Positions 7,096-12,636 of a DNA stretch of 12,636 nucleotides are shown one piece after another; position 1 is the stretch's first letter, and every line of letters begins with the position of its first letter. Origin of the DNA: Spirochaetaceae bacterium (GTDB lineage Bacteria > Spirochaetota > Spirochaetia > Treponematales > Breznakiellaceae); contig JAIRSS010000070.1 of assembly GCA_031255315.1 (NCBI GenBank), forward strand, positions 1 to 12,636, written 5' to 3'. The notes below the pieces were generated by a model. That model was not told where the DNA came from and did not search any database. It worked only from the letters and a program-made list of their open reading frames with translations. The translations under genes and the position numbers were made by a program.

Positions 7096-7178
7096 GGTTT
7101 TGGAACAGCCCCATAGAGTAAATATACTGAAATTCAGATGGAATCAGCACGTCCGCGCGAAAAGTTCGGGAGATTCGC

Positions 7179-7205
7179 GGGTACAGCCTGGAACCGGGTG
7201 TACCC
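7179..7205. repeat. Hairpin upstream of the M23 promoter
   Basis: GGGTACA (7179-7185) and TGTACCC (7199-7205) form a perfect 7-bp stem with a 13-base loop. There is no T tract on either side, so a terminator is not supported. It lies about 75 bases upstream of the -35 box; a regulator site is possible but unproven. Confidence 0.4.
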
Positions 7206-7281
7206 AGGGGCTGAAAAAACAGCTTTGTGTAACAATCCGCCGGCCCGGATGTTTAGAGGAATTAGGGAGTACATGATTCCA

Positions 7282-7310
7282 TTGACATATTCTGATTTTA
7301 CGCTTATATT
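7282..7310 (+). promoter_or_regulatory. Sigma-70-type promoter of the M23-bactofilin-yaaR-PSP1 operon
   Basis: A perfect -35 box TTGACA (7282-7287), a 17-base spacer and -10 box TATATT (7305-7310, five of six consensus bases). Transcription would start near 7317, giving a leader of about 39 bases before the TTG start codon at 7356. Confidence 0.78.
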
Positions 7311-7344
7311 AAACAAGGTTATTCCTGATTTATCGGGTATTAAA

Positions 7345-7348
7345 GAGG
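7345..7348 (+). promoter_or_regulatory. Ribosome-binding site of the M23 gene
   Basis: GAGG, 7 bases before the TTG at 7356. It supports this unusual start codon; no in-frame ATG lies close by. Confidence 0.6.
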
Positions 7349-7355
7349 TACATCA

Positions 7356-8408
7356 TTGGCGTCGGTCTACGAATATAAACGAGTAGAAAATTTTATCCTT
7401 TTCAAGGTAAAAAAAGTCTTTCTCGCCGTTATTAAAGGGATTGCCTCTTTTTTTAAAGCAGTTGCGGAGGGGATAACCCGGCAGTATACTATCGTCCTAG
7501 TCCCCCATTCGGAAAAAAAGGTCTATAAGTTTCATATCTCCCTTCTCTCTCTGGGAGCGGTTGTTTTGATTTTTGGGGGGATTGCCGGCGCGTTCATTTG
7601 GTATGGGACCTCATACAGCGGTACTCAGGGCGCATTGACGGTAAAAGATAACCGTCTGAAGAATACCCAGGCCAGCCTGGATCAACTGCGGGATGAAATT
7701 TCCCTTCTCCTCAGACAGACAAAAAGTTTTCAGACCACCCTTTCCGGAACTTTTTCTTCGTTGGGGGTGGAAGTTCCCTCTTCGTCCGCTGCTTCCGGCG
7801 ACCTTTCTTCCTTCTTCGACATTCGGGAAACCGCTGAAGGCGGCCTTCGGGAAGTAGAAGATATTCGTGAATTGACAGAATATTTGGCTTCCGCTGTAGA
7901 GCCGGTCAAGGAGATTGGCACGCTGCTGGCTTCCCAAAGCGCCCTGTTGACGGAGATTCCTAATGTTTGGCCCATCAAAGGCGGTATAGGGCATATTTCC
8001 ATGTTTTTCGGCCAAAACGAGCACCCTTTTACCGGGCAGTATTACATTCATAAGGGAATAGACCTTTCTACCTACCGTCAGGGGGATCCTATCATCGCTA
8101 CAGCGGACGGCCAGGTGGTTACTGTGGAATACTCTCCAGACTTTGGGAATTTTATCATTATTAAACACAAACATGGATTTTATACCCGGTACGCCCATCT
8201 GCTGTCCTTTCGGGTGAGCAGAGGCCAGCGCGTTCAGCAGGGCGAGGTTATCGGATATATCGGCAATACGGGATTATCTACGGGCCCCCATTTACACTAT
8301 GAAGTGCATATTGGTTCGGATGTAGTTGATCCGTATAAATACCTCAACGTCCGTTCCGGGACTTTAGCTGGAAACAGCGGGAACGCCCGAACCGGCCGTC
8401 AACGCTAA
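7356..8408 (+). CDS. Membrane-anchored M23 (LytM-type) peptidoglycan endopeptidase
   Basis: This 350-residue protein has a basic, amphipathic N-terminus, one membrane segment (about 62-84), a periplasmic linker with helical character (about 95-200), and a C-terminal M23 domain. Zinc ligands of the family are visible: H232 and D236 in HKGIDLS, and H314 in GPHLHYEVH; the conserved active-site His is H281 in RYAHL. These residues suggest an active zinc enzyme that cuts peptide crosslinks in peptidoglycan. The TTG start is supported by GAGG upstream and by the promoter at 7282-7310. The bactofilin gene follows after 11 bases. This pairing matches H. pylori Csd1-CcmA and other peptidase-bactofilin systems, where a cytoskeletal scaffold directs local wall trimming to set cell shape. 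A role in the cell shape of this organism is therefore likely, by inference. Confidence 0.88.
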   Translation: MASVYEYKRVENFILFKVKKVFLAVIKGIASFFKAVAEGITRQYTIVLVPHSEKKVYKFHISLLSLGAVVLIFGGIAGAFIWYGTSYSGTQGALTVKDNRLKNTQASLDQLRDEISLLLRQTKSFQTTLSGTFSSLGVEVPSSSAASGDLSSFFDIRETAEGGLREVEDIRELTEYLASAVEPVKEIGTLLASQSALLTEIPNVWPIKGGIGHISMFFGQNEHPFTGQYYIHKGIDLSTYRQGDPIIATADGQVVTVEYSPDFGNFIIIKHKHGFYTRYAHLLSFRVSRGQRVQQGEVIGYIGNTGLSTGPHLHYEVHIGSDVVDPYKYLNVRSGTLAGNSGNARTGRQR

Positions 8409-8419
8409 ATTGAGAAGCT

Positions 8420-8899
8420 ATGGCCGGATTCAACCGTAAACATGATTTTTCAGTCAATACTATTATAGGTCCCAATTCTTCCGTTTATGGGGATGTGGAA
8501 GCCGGCGGTTTTACCCGGGTTGACGGCAATTTACGGGGCGATTTATCCGTTAAAGGCCGGGTTGTGGTAGGGGAAAAAGCGCGGATGAAGAGCAACATTT
8601 CCGGAACTTCTATCACCATCGGGGGAGTCGTCCGAGGAAATATCCAGGCGACAGAACAGGTTGTCATCCTGTCTACCGCCCTGGTTGTGGGGGACATCAT
8701 TACCCGGAGAATCAGAGCCGATGAAGGGTGCCTGATCCACGGGCGGGTGATGGTCTGCACGAGCGATGATAAATGGAACCAGGCGGTAAGTGAATCAGAG
8801 GATACTCTCATGGTAAAATCGGCTCTTGCCGGTGGAAACCCTGCTTTTATGGTAAACCCCGTTTTTCCCCGGCAAGGGGAAGATTATGGCAAAAATTGA
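8420..8899 (+). CDS. Bactofilin (polymer-forming cytoskeletal protein, CcmA/DUF583)
   Basis: The 159-residue protein has a central bactofilin beta-helix domain (about 12-112), with regularly spaced G-D-V, G-N-L-x-G-D-L, V-x-G and G-N-I-x-A turns such as VYGDVEAGG, VDGNLRGDLSVKGRVVVG, GVVRGNIQA and GLIHGRV-like IHGRVMV. Short, non-helical tails flank the core, as usual. Bactofilins self-assemble without nucleotides into filaments at the inner membrane. The adjacent upstream M23 peptidase is the classic partner. The start codon has only a weak ribosome-binding site (GAGAAG), so translation may be coupled to the M23 gene 11 bases upstream. The 3' end overlaps the YaaR-like gene by 14 bases. Confidence 0.88.
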   Translation: MAGFNRKHDFSVNTIIGPNSSVYGDVEAGGFTRVDGNLRGDLSVKGRVVVGEKARMKSNISGTSITIGGVVRGNIQATEQVVILSTALVVGDIITRRIRADEGCLIHGRVMVCTSDDKWNQAVSESEDTLMVKSALAGGNPAFMVNPVFPRQGEDYGKN

Positions 8900-9455
8900 T
8901 TTTTCCGATGCATTGTTTCTGAACCCCGCGTCGTATAGCACTGTTCTAAATGAGACAAAAAAGAAGGACGCCCTTAAAGACAGGGTTCAAGGAAAAAACC
9001 CGGCGGGGCTTTCCCCAAAACCCCAGTTTTTCGATGTTTTAGAAGAAACGATCCGGGAAACGGGCGGCCCATTACCGGATGAACCCGCGTCGGAAGAGGC
9101 CCTCCAGAAACTGCTGGACAATGTACACAGCGCCGGCGACGCCCTGAAAACCCATCCGTTTCCAGAGGAAATCATGCGGTATAAGCAGGCGGTACGGGGT
9201 TTTATTCATTATATAGTTGAAAACGGGTATACTGTGGAACGGCAAACCGGCATACCGAACTATTTAAAACCCGGTTTTAAAGGCCGGCGGGGAGGCGACG
9301 CGGCAAAAGGCCGTACCAGTTTTCATGTGATACAGGTTGTAGATCGAAAATTGGAACAATTAGCGGCGGGAATCCTTGCGGGTCAGACCTCTCAGCTTGA
9401 ACTTTTGGCGCGGATAAATGAAATCGCCGGACTCCTGGTTGATTTATTGCAGTAA
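8886..9455 (+). CDS. yaaR: YaaR-family (DUF327) protein
   Basis: This 189-residue soluble protein is probably mostly helical. The core from about residue 50 contains FDVLEETIRE, FPEEIMRYKQAVRGFIHYIVENGYTVERQTG and the C-terminal FHVIQVVDRKLEQLAAGIL...QLELLARINEIAGLLVDLL. This arrangement (RYK-x-x-(V/I)-x-x-F, later VD-x-KL, then I-x-GLL-(V/I)-D) is characteristic of YaaR/DUF327. Its function is unknown. In B. subtilis yaaR lies close to yaaT (with holB between), and here the next gene is the YaaT homologue, which supports the call. The ATG at 8886 has AAGGGG 6 bases upstream, inside the bactofilin gene; the 14-base overlap indicates one mRNA. Confidence 0.8.
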   Translation: MAKIDFSDALFLNPASYSTVLNETKKKDALKDRVQGKNPAGLSPKPQFFDVLEETIRETGGPLPDEPASEEALQKLLDNVHSAGDALKTHPFPEEIMRYKQAVRGFIHYIVENGYTVERQTGIPNYLKPGFKGRRGGDAAKGRTSFHVIQVVDRKLEQLAAGILAGQTSQLELLARINEIAGLLVDLLQ

Positions 9456-9497
9456 GGGTGCCGAAGCAATGAACGACTGAAGACGGGGAGGAATAGG

Positions 9498-10487
9498 ATG
9501 AAGAATATTACCGATGATTATGATGATATATCCCGGGAAGACGCCGAGGAGGATATTTCCGCCCTGGAGGATACGGGAGAAGAGATAACCCAGACTGATG
9601 TGATTGTTACGCCGGCGGACAGCAGTGAACCCCTCACGCCGGGGACCCCGATATACCGGCTGCGGCTCTCCTATTCTAACGAAACCTTTCTGGCGGCCTA
9701 CTCCGGCGAGTTTCTCCATTGCGGCAGGCGGGTTCTGGTTCCTACTCGGTATGGCAGGGATCTTGCCCAAATCATTGGCCCCTTACCCCATTTTGAGAGC
9801 CGGAGTTATTCTGGAATCGCCAGGATAGAACGTCCGGCCAGCGAGGAAGACCTGGCAAAGGCGGCGGCAAACAGCAAACTGGAGGCCGACGCCTTCAATA
9901 TCTGTAAACAAAAGATAGAGAATCATCATCTGGAAATGAAGATGGTTTCGGTTCATTACCTCCTGGAGGAACCGAAAATCCTGTTCTTTTTTACGGCGGA
10001 ATCCCGCGTTGATTTTCGGGAATTGGTCAAGGACCTGGTAAACGTGTTTAAAGCCCGCATAGAACTGCGGCAGATAGGGGTCAGGGATGAAGCCCGCGTC
10101 GTTGGCGGCCTTGGAGTCTGTGGCCGGGGTTACTGCTGCCATACTGTTTCGGATAAGCTGAAGCCCGTATCTATTAAGATGGCCAAAGATCAAAATTTAT
10201 CCCTCAATTCCATGAAAATATCCGGTATGTGCGGACGGCTTCTTTGCTGCCTGGCCTATGAACACGCGTTCTACAGTGAACAGCGGAAGGCCCTCCCCCA
10301 AGAAGGGTGCAAAATTACCTATGACGGTTCACAGTGGAAGGTACATGAAGCAAATATAATAAGCGGGATGATAACAATGACCTGCGAAGACGGACGGCTC
10401 CTGCACCTCCCGAAATCGCAATTCGAAAAAATTGACGGACGCTGGCGTATCCGCGCCGTTGCGGGAACGCCAAACCGCCCGCTTTAG
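9498..10487 (+). CDS. ricT: PSP1-domain protein, RicT/YaaT homologue
   Basis: The 329-residue protein has an acidic N-terminal extension (about 1-48) followed by a PSP1-family region. The cysteine pattern is diagnostic: GVCGRGYCCHT (C208, C213, C214) and SGMCGRLLCCLAYE (C245, C250, C251), like the cluster-binding motifs of B. subtilis YaaT/RicT. There RicT forms the Y-complex with RicA and RicF, carries [4Fe-4S] clusters and promotes RNase Y-dependent mRNA maturation, with effects on sporulation, competence and biofilms. The B. subtilis protein is about 275 residues, so this one is longer at the N-terminus. No RicA or RicF gene is in the window. The start at 9498 follows GGGGAGG by 6 bases; 42 bases separate it from yaaR. 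Its stop codon overlaps the convergent cheB stop. Confidence 0.87.
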   Translation: MKNITDDYDDISREDAEEDISALEDTGEEITQTDVIVTPADSSEPLTPGTPIYRLRLSYSNETFLAAYSGEFLHCGRRVLVPTRYGRDLAQIIGPLPHFESRSYSGIARIERPASEEDLAKAAANSKLEADAFNICKQKIENHHLEMKMVSVHYLLEEPKILFFFTAESRVDFRELVKDLVNVFKARIELRQIGVRDEARVVGGLGVCGRGYCCHTVSDKLKPVSIKMAKDQNLSLNSMKISGMCGRLLCCLAYEHAFYSEQRKALPQEGCKITYDGSQWKVHEANIISGMITMTCEDGRLLHLPKSQFEKIDGRWRIRAVAGTPNRPL

Positions 10488-11620
10488 TTCCTCCCTGCCG
10501 GGGAGTTTTTTGCGATGCCGCAAATCCGCCCGGCCATGTTTTGCAGTGAAACCTGCTCCTGTACATGGCCCATTTCAAAGGCCACCCGGGGCATTCCGTA
10601 CACTACCGAGGTCTTTTCATCCTGCCCCAGGGTTATCCCGCCTTCCTTGCAAATAGCTCCTATCTGTTCGGCTCCGTCCCGGCCCATGCCGGTCATAATA
10701 ACCCCCAGGGCGTGATTACTGTAGGTTTTCGCTACGGAAGCGAAGAGTACATCCACTGACGGGCGGTGGCCGCTTACCGGCGGGGAGTCCGACAAATGGG
10801 CGACAGACGCGAGGGATTTCCGCTCGACCTCAAGGTGTTTGTTTCCCTGAGCTATAAGGATGCGGCCGGGCCGGATAAGATCGCCTTCTTCCGCCTCCTT
10901 CACTTCAAGGGGGCAAATCCGGTCAAGGCTTTTCGCGAATTCATAGGTGAATCCTGGCGGCATATGCTGAACCACGACTATAGGAACGGATAAATCTTTG
11001 TCCAAATTCGCAAAAACTATCCGCAGAGCATCGGGACCGCCGGTAGAAATACCGATAGCGATAATCTCGGTCTTTCCAGGTTTCCGCAGGGGAACCACCG
11101 GCCCGGCAGCCGGGGGCGGCTTCATAAATCCGCCCACATCCACCGCAACGCTTTCCGGTTTTTTCAAAATCCCCCCAACCGGGGCGCTGTCTTTCTTCCC
11201 CTGCCTGCGGCGGTATTGGGCCCCATAAACCAGGAGCAGATTGGTCAGACTGTCCTTTATGGACGTCAAATCCTCCGACACCGATCCATGGGGTTTCATA
11301 ACAAAGTCGCTGGCTCCCAAAGCAAGGGCTTCCATAGTAATTTCCGCCCCCTTTCGCGCAATAGAAGAAAGAATAATAACCGGAATGGCGATACCCTGTT
11401 TTTTCCGCTCTTTAAGGAATTCAATGCCGTTCATTTCCGGCATTTCAAGGTCGAGAACAATCACATCCGGGTTAACCAGGGGTATCTTCCGCAAGGCGAA
11501 CCGCCCATTCATAGCCTTATCCGCAACCGCCAACCCGGGAGTCGATTCTACCATGTGACCAATAAGGTTGCGCATCAACGCCGAATCATCAACGATCAGG
11601 ACTGATATTTCATCCGCCAC
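10484..11620 (-). CDS. cheB: CheB, chemoreceptor glutamate methylesterase/deamidase
   Basis: The 378-residue protein joins a response-regulator receiver (about 5-125: acidic D11/D12, phosphoacceptor D57 in VIVLDLEMP, S85, K109) through a proline-rich linker (about 140-182) to a CheB methylesterase domain. The catalytic triad is visible as S192 (GISTGG), H219 (VQHMPPG) and D315 (TGMGRDG). When CheA phosphorylates D57, the enzyme removes methyl groups from chemoreceptors, resetting sensitivity. The GTG at 11620 is preferred over an upstream ATG inside cheR because AAGGAG lies 6 bases before it and translation then begins exactly at the receiver (MADEISVLIVDDSA). It follows cheR by 25 bases, forming a cheR-cheB operon, and converges on ricT with a 4-base overlap. 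Confidence 0.96.
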   Translation of the reverse strand: MADEISVLIVDDSALMRNLIGHMVESTPGLAVADKAMNGRFALRKIPLVNPDVIVLDLEMPEMNGIEFLKERKKQGIAIPVIILSSIARKGAEITMEALALGASDFVMKPHGSVSEDLTSIKDSLTNLLLVYGAQYRRRQGKKDSAPVGGILKKPESVAVDVGGFMKPPPAAGPVVPLRKPGKTEIIAIGISTGGPDALRIVFANLDKDLSVPIVVVQHMPPGFTYEFAKSLDRICPLEVKEAEEGDLIRPGRILIAQGNKHLEVERKSLASVAHLSDSPPVSGHRPSVDVLFASVAKTYSNHALGVIMTGMGRDGAEQIGAICKEGGITLGQDEKTSVVYGMPRVAFEMGHVQEQVSLQNMAGRICGIAKNSPAGRN

Positions 11621-11626
11621 TCTATG

Positions 11627-11632
11627 CTCCTT
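11627..11632 (-). promoter_or_regulatory. Ribosome-binding site of cheB
   Basis: AAGGAG on the - strand in the 25-base gap between cheR and cheB, 6 bases before the GTG. It fixes the cheB start and argues against the longer frame reaching 11689. Confidence 0.8.
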
Positions 11633-11645
11633 AACACATACGAAT

Positions 11646-12467
11646 TTATATGAACTTCCGGTAGAACGTCGCCCACTGGGTTTTGACAAACTCGAACCGG
11701 GTATCCATTCCGAAAAGGGATTCGGAATGGCCGATAAACAAAAACGACTTAGACGACATAGAATTCCAAAAGCGGTTTATTACCGCCTTCTGCGCGGCGT
11801 CGTCAAAATAAATTATTACGTTGCGGCAGAATACAATGTCAAGATTTCTAAGCCCTGAATCGTTCTTCAGATTATGATAGTCAAATCTGACTTTTGACAT
11901 AAGGTCCGCGTGAACCTTATAACCGCCTTCCACTTTGTCAAAATACTTTTTAAGATAGAGGCCGGGAATACCAGCAATCCGGCTGTCCGCGTAAAAACCT
12001 TCTTTGGCCGTCATAAGACATTTTAGACTTATATCACTGGCCACAATTTCAAACTTCCAATGGGGAGGCAGAATATCAGTCATCAGCATGGCTATGGTAT
12101 ACGGCTCCTCTCCGGTGGAACAGCCGGCGCTCCAAATTTTAAAGCTGGTATGGGCGCTTTCCCTTTTGATTTTCAATAATTCCGGCACAACAAAATGTTC
12201 CAAAGCATCAAAATGAGCCTGATTCCGGAAAAAACGGGTCAAATTGGTGGTTATGGAGTCAAGAAAGCTCTTAAGTTCTTCTTTGTTTTTTGAAATCGTG
12301 GAAAAATAGGTTTTAACCGAATCCAGCTTTTTTTCCCGCAGGCGTTCCTTTAATCTGCTTTCTAAGATCGAGCGGTTGGTTGCGGTAAAATGAATACCGC
12401 TCTCATTATAAATAAGAGTCCGATATAGTTCAAAGTCAGCATCGGCTAAAAACTCATGATCTATCAT
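11646..12467 (-). CDS. cheR: CheR, chemoreceptor glutamate methyltransferase
   Basis: This 273-residue protein is full length for the family. A small helical N-terminal domain (about 8-75) is followed by the S-adenosylmethionine-binding fold. Visible motifs are TNLTRFFRN (75-83), IWSAGCSTGEEPYT (111-124), VASDIS with the ribose-binding acidic D145, DIVFCRNVIIYF (210-221) and the family's GHSES (246-250). It methylates receptor glutamates, opposing CheB. The ATG at 12467 has no clear ribosome-binding site; the -10 box is so close that the mRNA would be nearly leaderless. The gene is visibly more AT-rich than the left half of the window. No C-terminal NWETF-binding or TPR domain is present. Confidence 0.96.
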   Translation of the reverse strand: MIDHEFLADADFELYRTLIYNESGIHFTATNRSILESRLKERLREKKLDSVKTYFSTISKNKEELKSFLDSITTNLTRFFRNQAHFDALEHFVVPELLKIKRESAHTSFKIWSAGCSTGEEPYTIAMLMTDILPPHWKFEIVASDISLKCLMTAKEGFYADSRIAGIPGLYLKKYFDKVEGGYKVHADLMSKVRFDYHNLKNDSGLRNLDIVFCRNVIIYFDDAAQKAVINRFWNSMSSKSFLFIGHSESLFGMDTRFEFVKTQWATFYRKFI

Positions 12468-12475
12468 ACTTATTT

Positions 12476-12504
12476 ATACTAAAGTGTGAGAGGAATGATG
12501 TCAA
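12476..12504 (-). promoter_or_regulatory. Putative cheR-cheB promoter giving a near-leaderless mRNA
   Basis: On the - strand, TTGACA (12499-12504) is followed by a 17-base spacer and TAGTAT (12476-12481, four of six consensus bases). The expected transcription start is near 12469, two bases before the ATG at 12467, consistent with the missing ribosome-binding site. A shifted -10 (TATAAA) would need a 20-base spacer. Confidence 0.5.
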
Positions 12505-12530
12505 TTAGCAGATACAAGAATTTACCATAT

Positions 12531-12554
12531 AAGTGCTCTATAAAGTGCTCTATT
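12531..12554. repeat. 12-bp tandem direct repeat upstream of cheR
   Basis: AAGTGCTCTATA followed directly by AAGTGCTCTATT: two 12-bp units differing only at the last base. It lies about 27 bases upstream of the cheR -35 box, on the promoter side, so it could be a binding site for a regulator; this is an inference from position. Confidence 0.6.
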
Positions 12555-12596
12555 GCCGTCATACCCATCCCGTACCCCCGCGGAAACGGATGCGTC

Positions 12597-12633
12597 TTTT
12601 CTGAAAAAATCCAGTTGCTTTTCTCTCAGAAAA
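12597..12633. repeat. Weak inverted repeat at the window edge
   Basis: TTTTCTGA (12597-12604) and TCAGAAAA (12626-12633) form an 8-bp stem with a 21-base loop. It is low in GC and may belong to a structure or terminator continuing outside the window. No gene is visible between 12505 and 12636. Confidence 0.35.
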
Positions 12634-12636
12634 AGA

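Larger units (their letters stand above)
6873..7112. mobile_element. MITE-like non-coding element with imperfect terminal inverted repeats
   Basis: The left end GAGCCTGTTCCAGAAC (6873-6888) and right end GTTTTGGAACAGCCCC (7097-7112) are inverted repeats matching at 13 of 16 positions. The 240 bases between them carry no gene but are full of smaller repeats: AGCCT-GTAA-AGGCT, three degenerate 10-mers at 6948-6977, an inverted copy of these at 6998-7008, and a nested stem at 7021-7092. Lack of coding capacity, terminal inverted repeats and internal palindromes are what non-autonomous miniature elements look like. No target-site duplication is obvious, so the boundaries are provisional. It begins only 28 bases upstream of the HD-GYP start codon. 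Confidence 0.5.
6846..7355. other. 510-base intergenic region between divergent HD-GYP and M23 genes
   Basis: No gene is supported here. From left to right it holds the HD-GYP ribosome-binding site, a MITE-like element (6873-7112) with internal repeats and a hairpin, a small palindrome CTGAA-A-TTCAG (7127-7137), a hairpin (7179-7205), and a sigma-70-type promoter (7282-7310) with a ribosome-binding site for the M23 gene. Short open frames crossing it (for example 7138-7386 on +) have no family resemblance, and that one would start upstream of the promoter. Confidence 0.7.

Noticed and set aside
6873..7112. Insertion sequence with transposase
   Set aside because: No open frame of transposase type or size is present between the inverted repeats; only a non-autonomous element is possible.
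7179..7205. Intrinsic terminator
   Set aside because: The stem is perfect but no T tract follows on either strand.
7138..7386. 82-codon + strand frame before the M23 gene
   Set aside because: It begins upstream of the good promoter at 7282-7310, crosses it, and overlaps the M23 start; no family resemblance.
11621..11689. N-terminal extension of CheB by 23 residues
   Set aside because: It would overlap the end of cheR and bypass the strong ribosome-binding site placed before the GTG at 11620.
12531..12554. CRISPR-like repeat
   Set aside because: Only two 12-bp units with no spacer between them; it is a simple tandem duplication.

Overview
The window looks like chromosomal DNA from a spirochaete, most likely a treponeme of the insect-gut or anaerobic type. 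This is an inference from gene content: a CheR-CheB pair, an M23 peptidase beside a bactofilin, a YaaR/PSP1 (RicT) pair, a tandem HD-GYP protein and a giant 2-hydroxyacyl-CoA dehydratase activase-like fusion. No rRNA, tRNA, CRISPR array, phage gene or transposase was seen. Codon use on the left (1-5600) is visibly GC-rich, while cheR at the right end is clearly more AT-rich.

Left block, + strand (1-5599): the 3' part of a very large BcrAD/BadFG activase fused to DUF2229 and HgdB-like segments; then, with overlapping start and stop codons, a CmpB-type (PF06541) membrane protein and a small HD-domain phosphohydrolase. After 91 bases holding a well-initiated mini-ORF comes a THUMP/UPF0020-type RNA methyltransferase. 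The tight packing suggests one transcript.

Middle (5586-7355): a tandem HD-GYP protein on the - strand, whose 3' end overlaps the methyltransferase by 14 bases. Upstream of it is a 510-base region with a roughly 240-bp MITE-like element bounded by imperfect terminal inverted repeats (6873-7112). Part of this element, a 20-bp sequence, recurs exactly inside the 3' end of the HD-GYP gene, so the gene lies between direct repeats. A near-consensus sigma-70 promoter (TTGACA-17-TATATT) then drives the right-hand operon.

Right operon, + strand (7356-10487): M23 endopeptidase, bactofilin, YaaR and PSP1/RicT. The first two form the known cell-shape pairing of a LytM-type peptidoglycan hydrolase with a bactofilin scaffold; the last two correspond to B. 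subtilis yaaR and yaaT, which are near neighbours there too (yaaR-holB-yaaT).

Right end, - strand (12504-10484): cheR then cheB, the chemoreceptor methyltransferase and methylesterase that set adaptation. They appear to be driven by a promoter placed so close to the cheR ATG that the mRNA would be almost leaderless. cheB converges on the PSP1 gene with a 4-base overlap. The last 130 bases hold a 12-bp tandem repeat and a weak inverted repeat, but no gene that can be supported.
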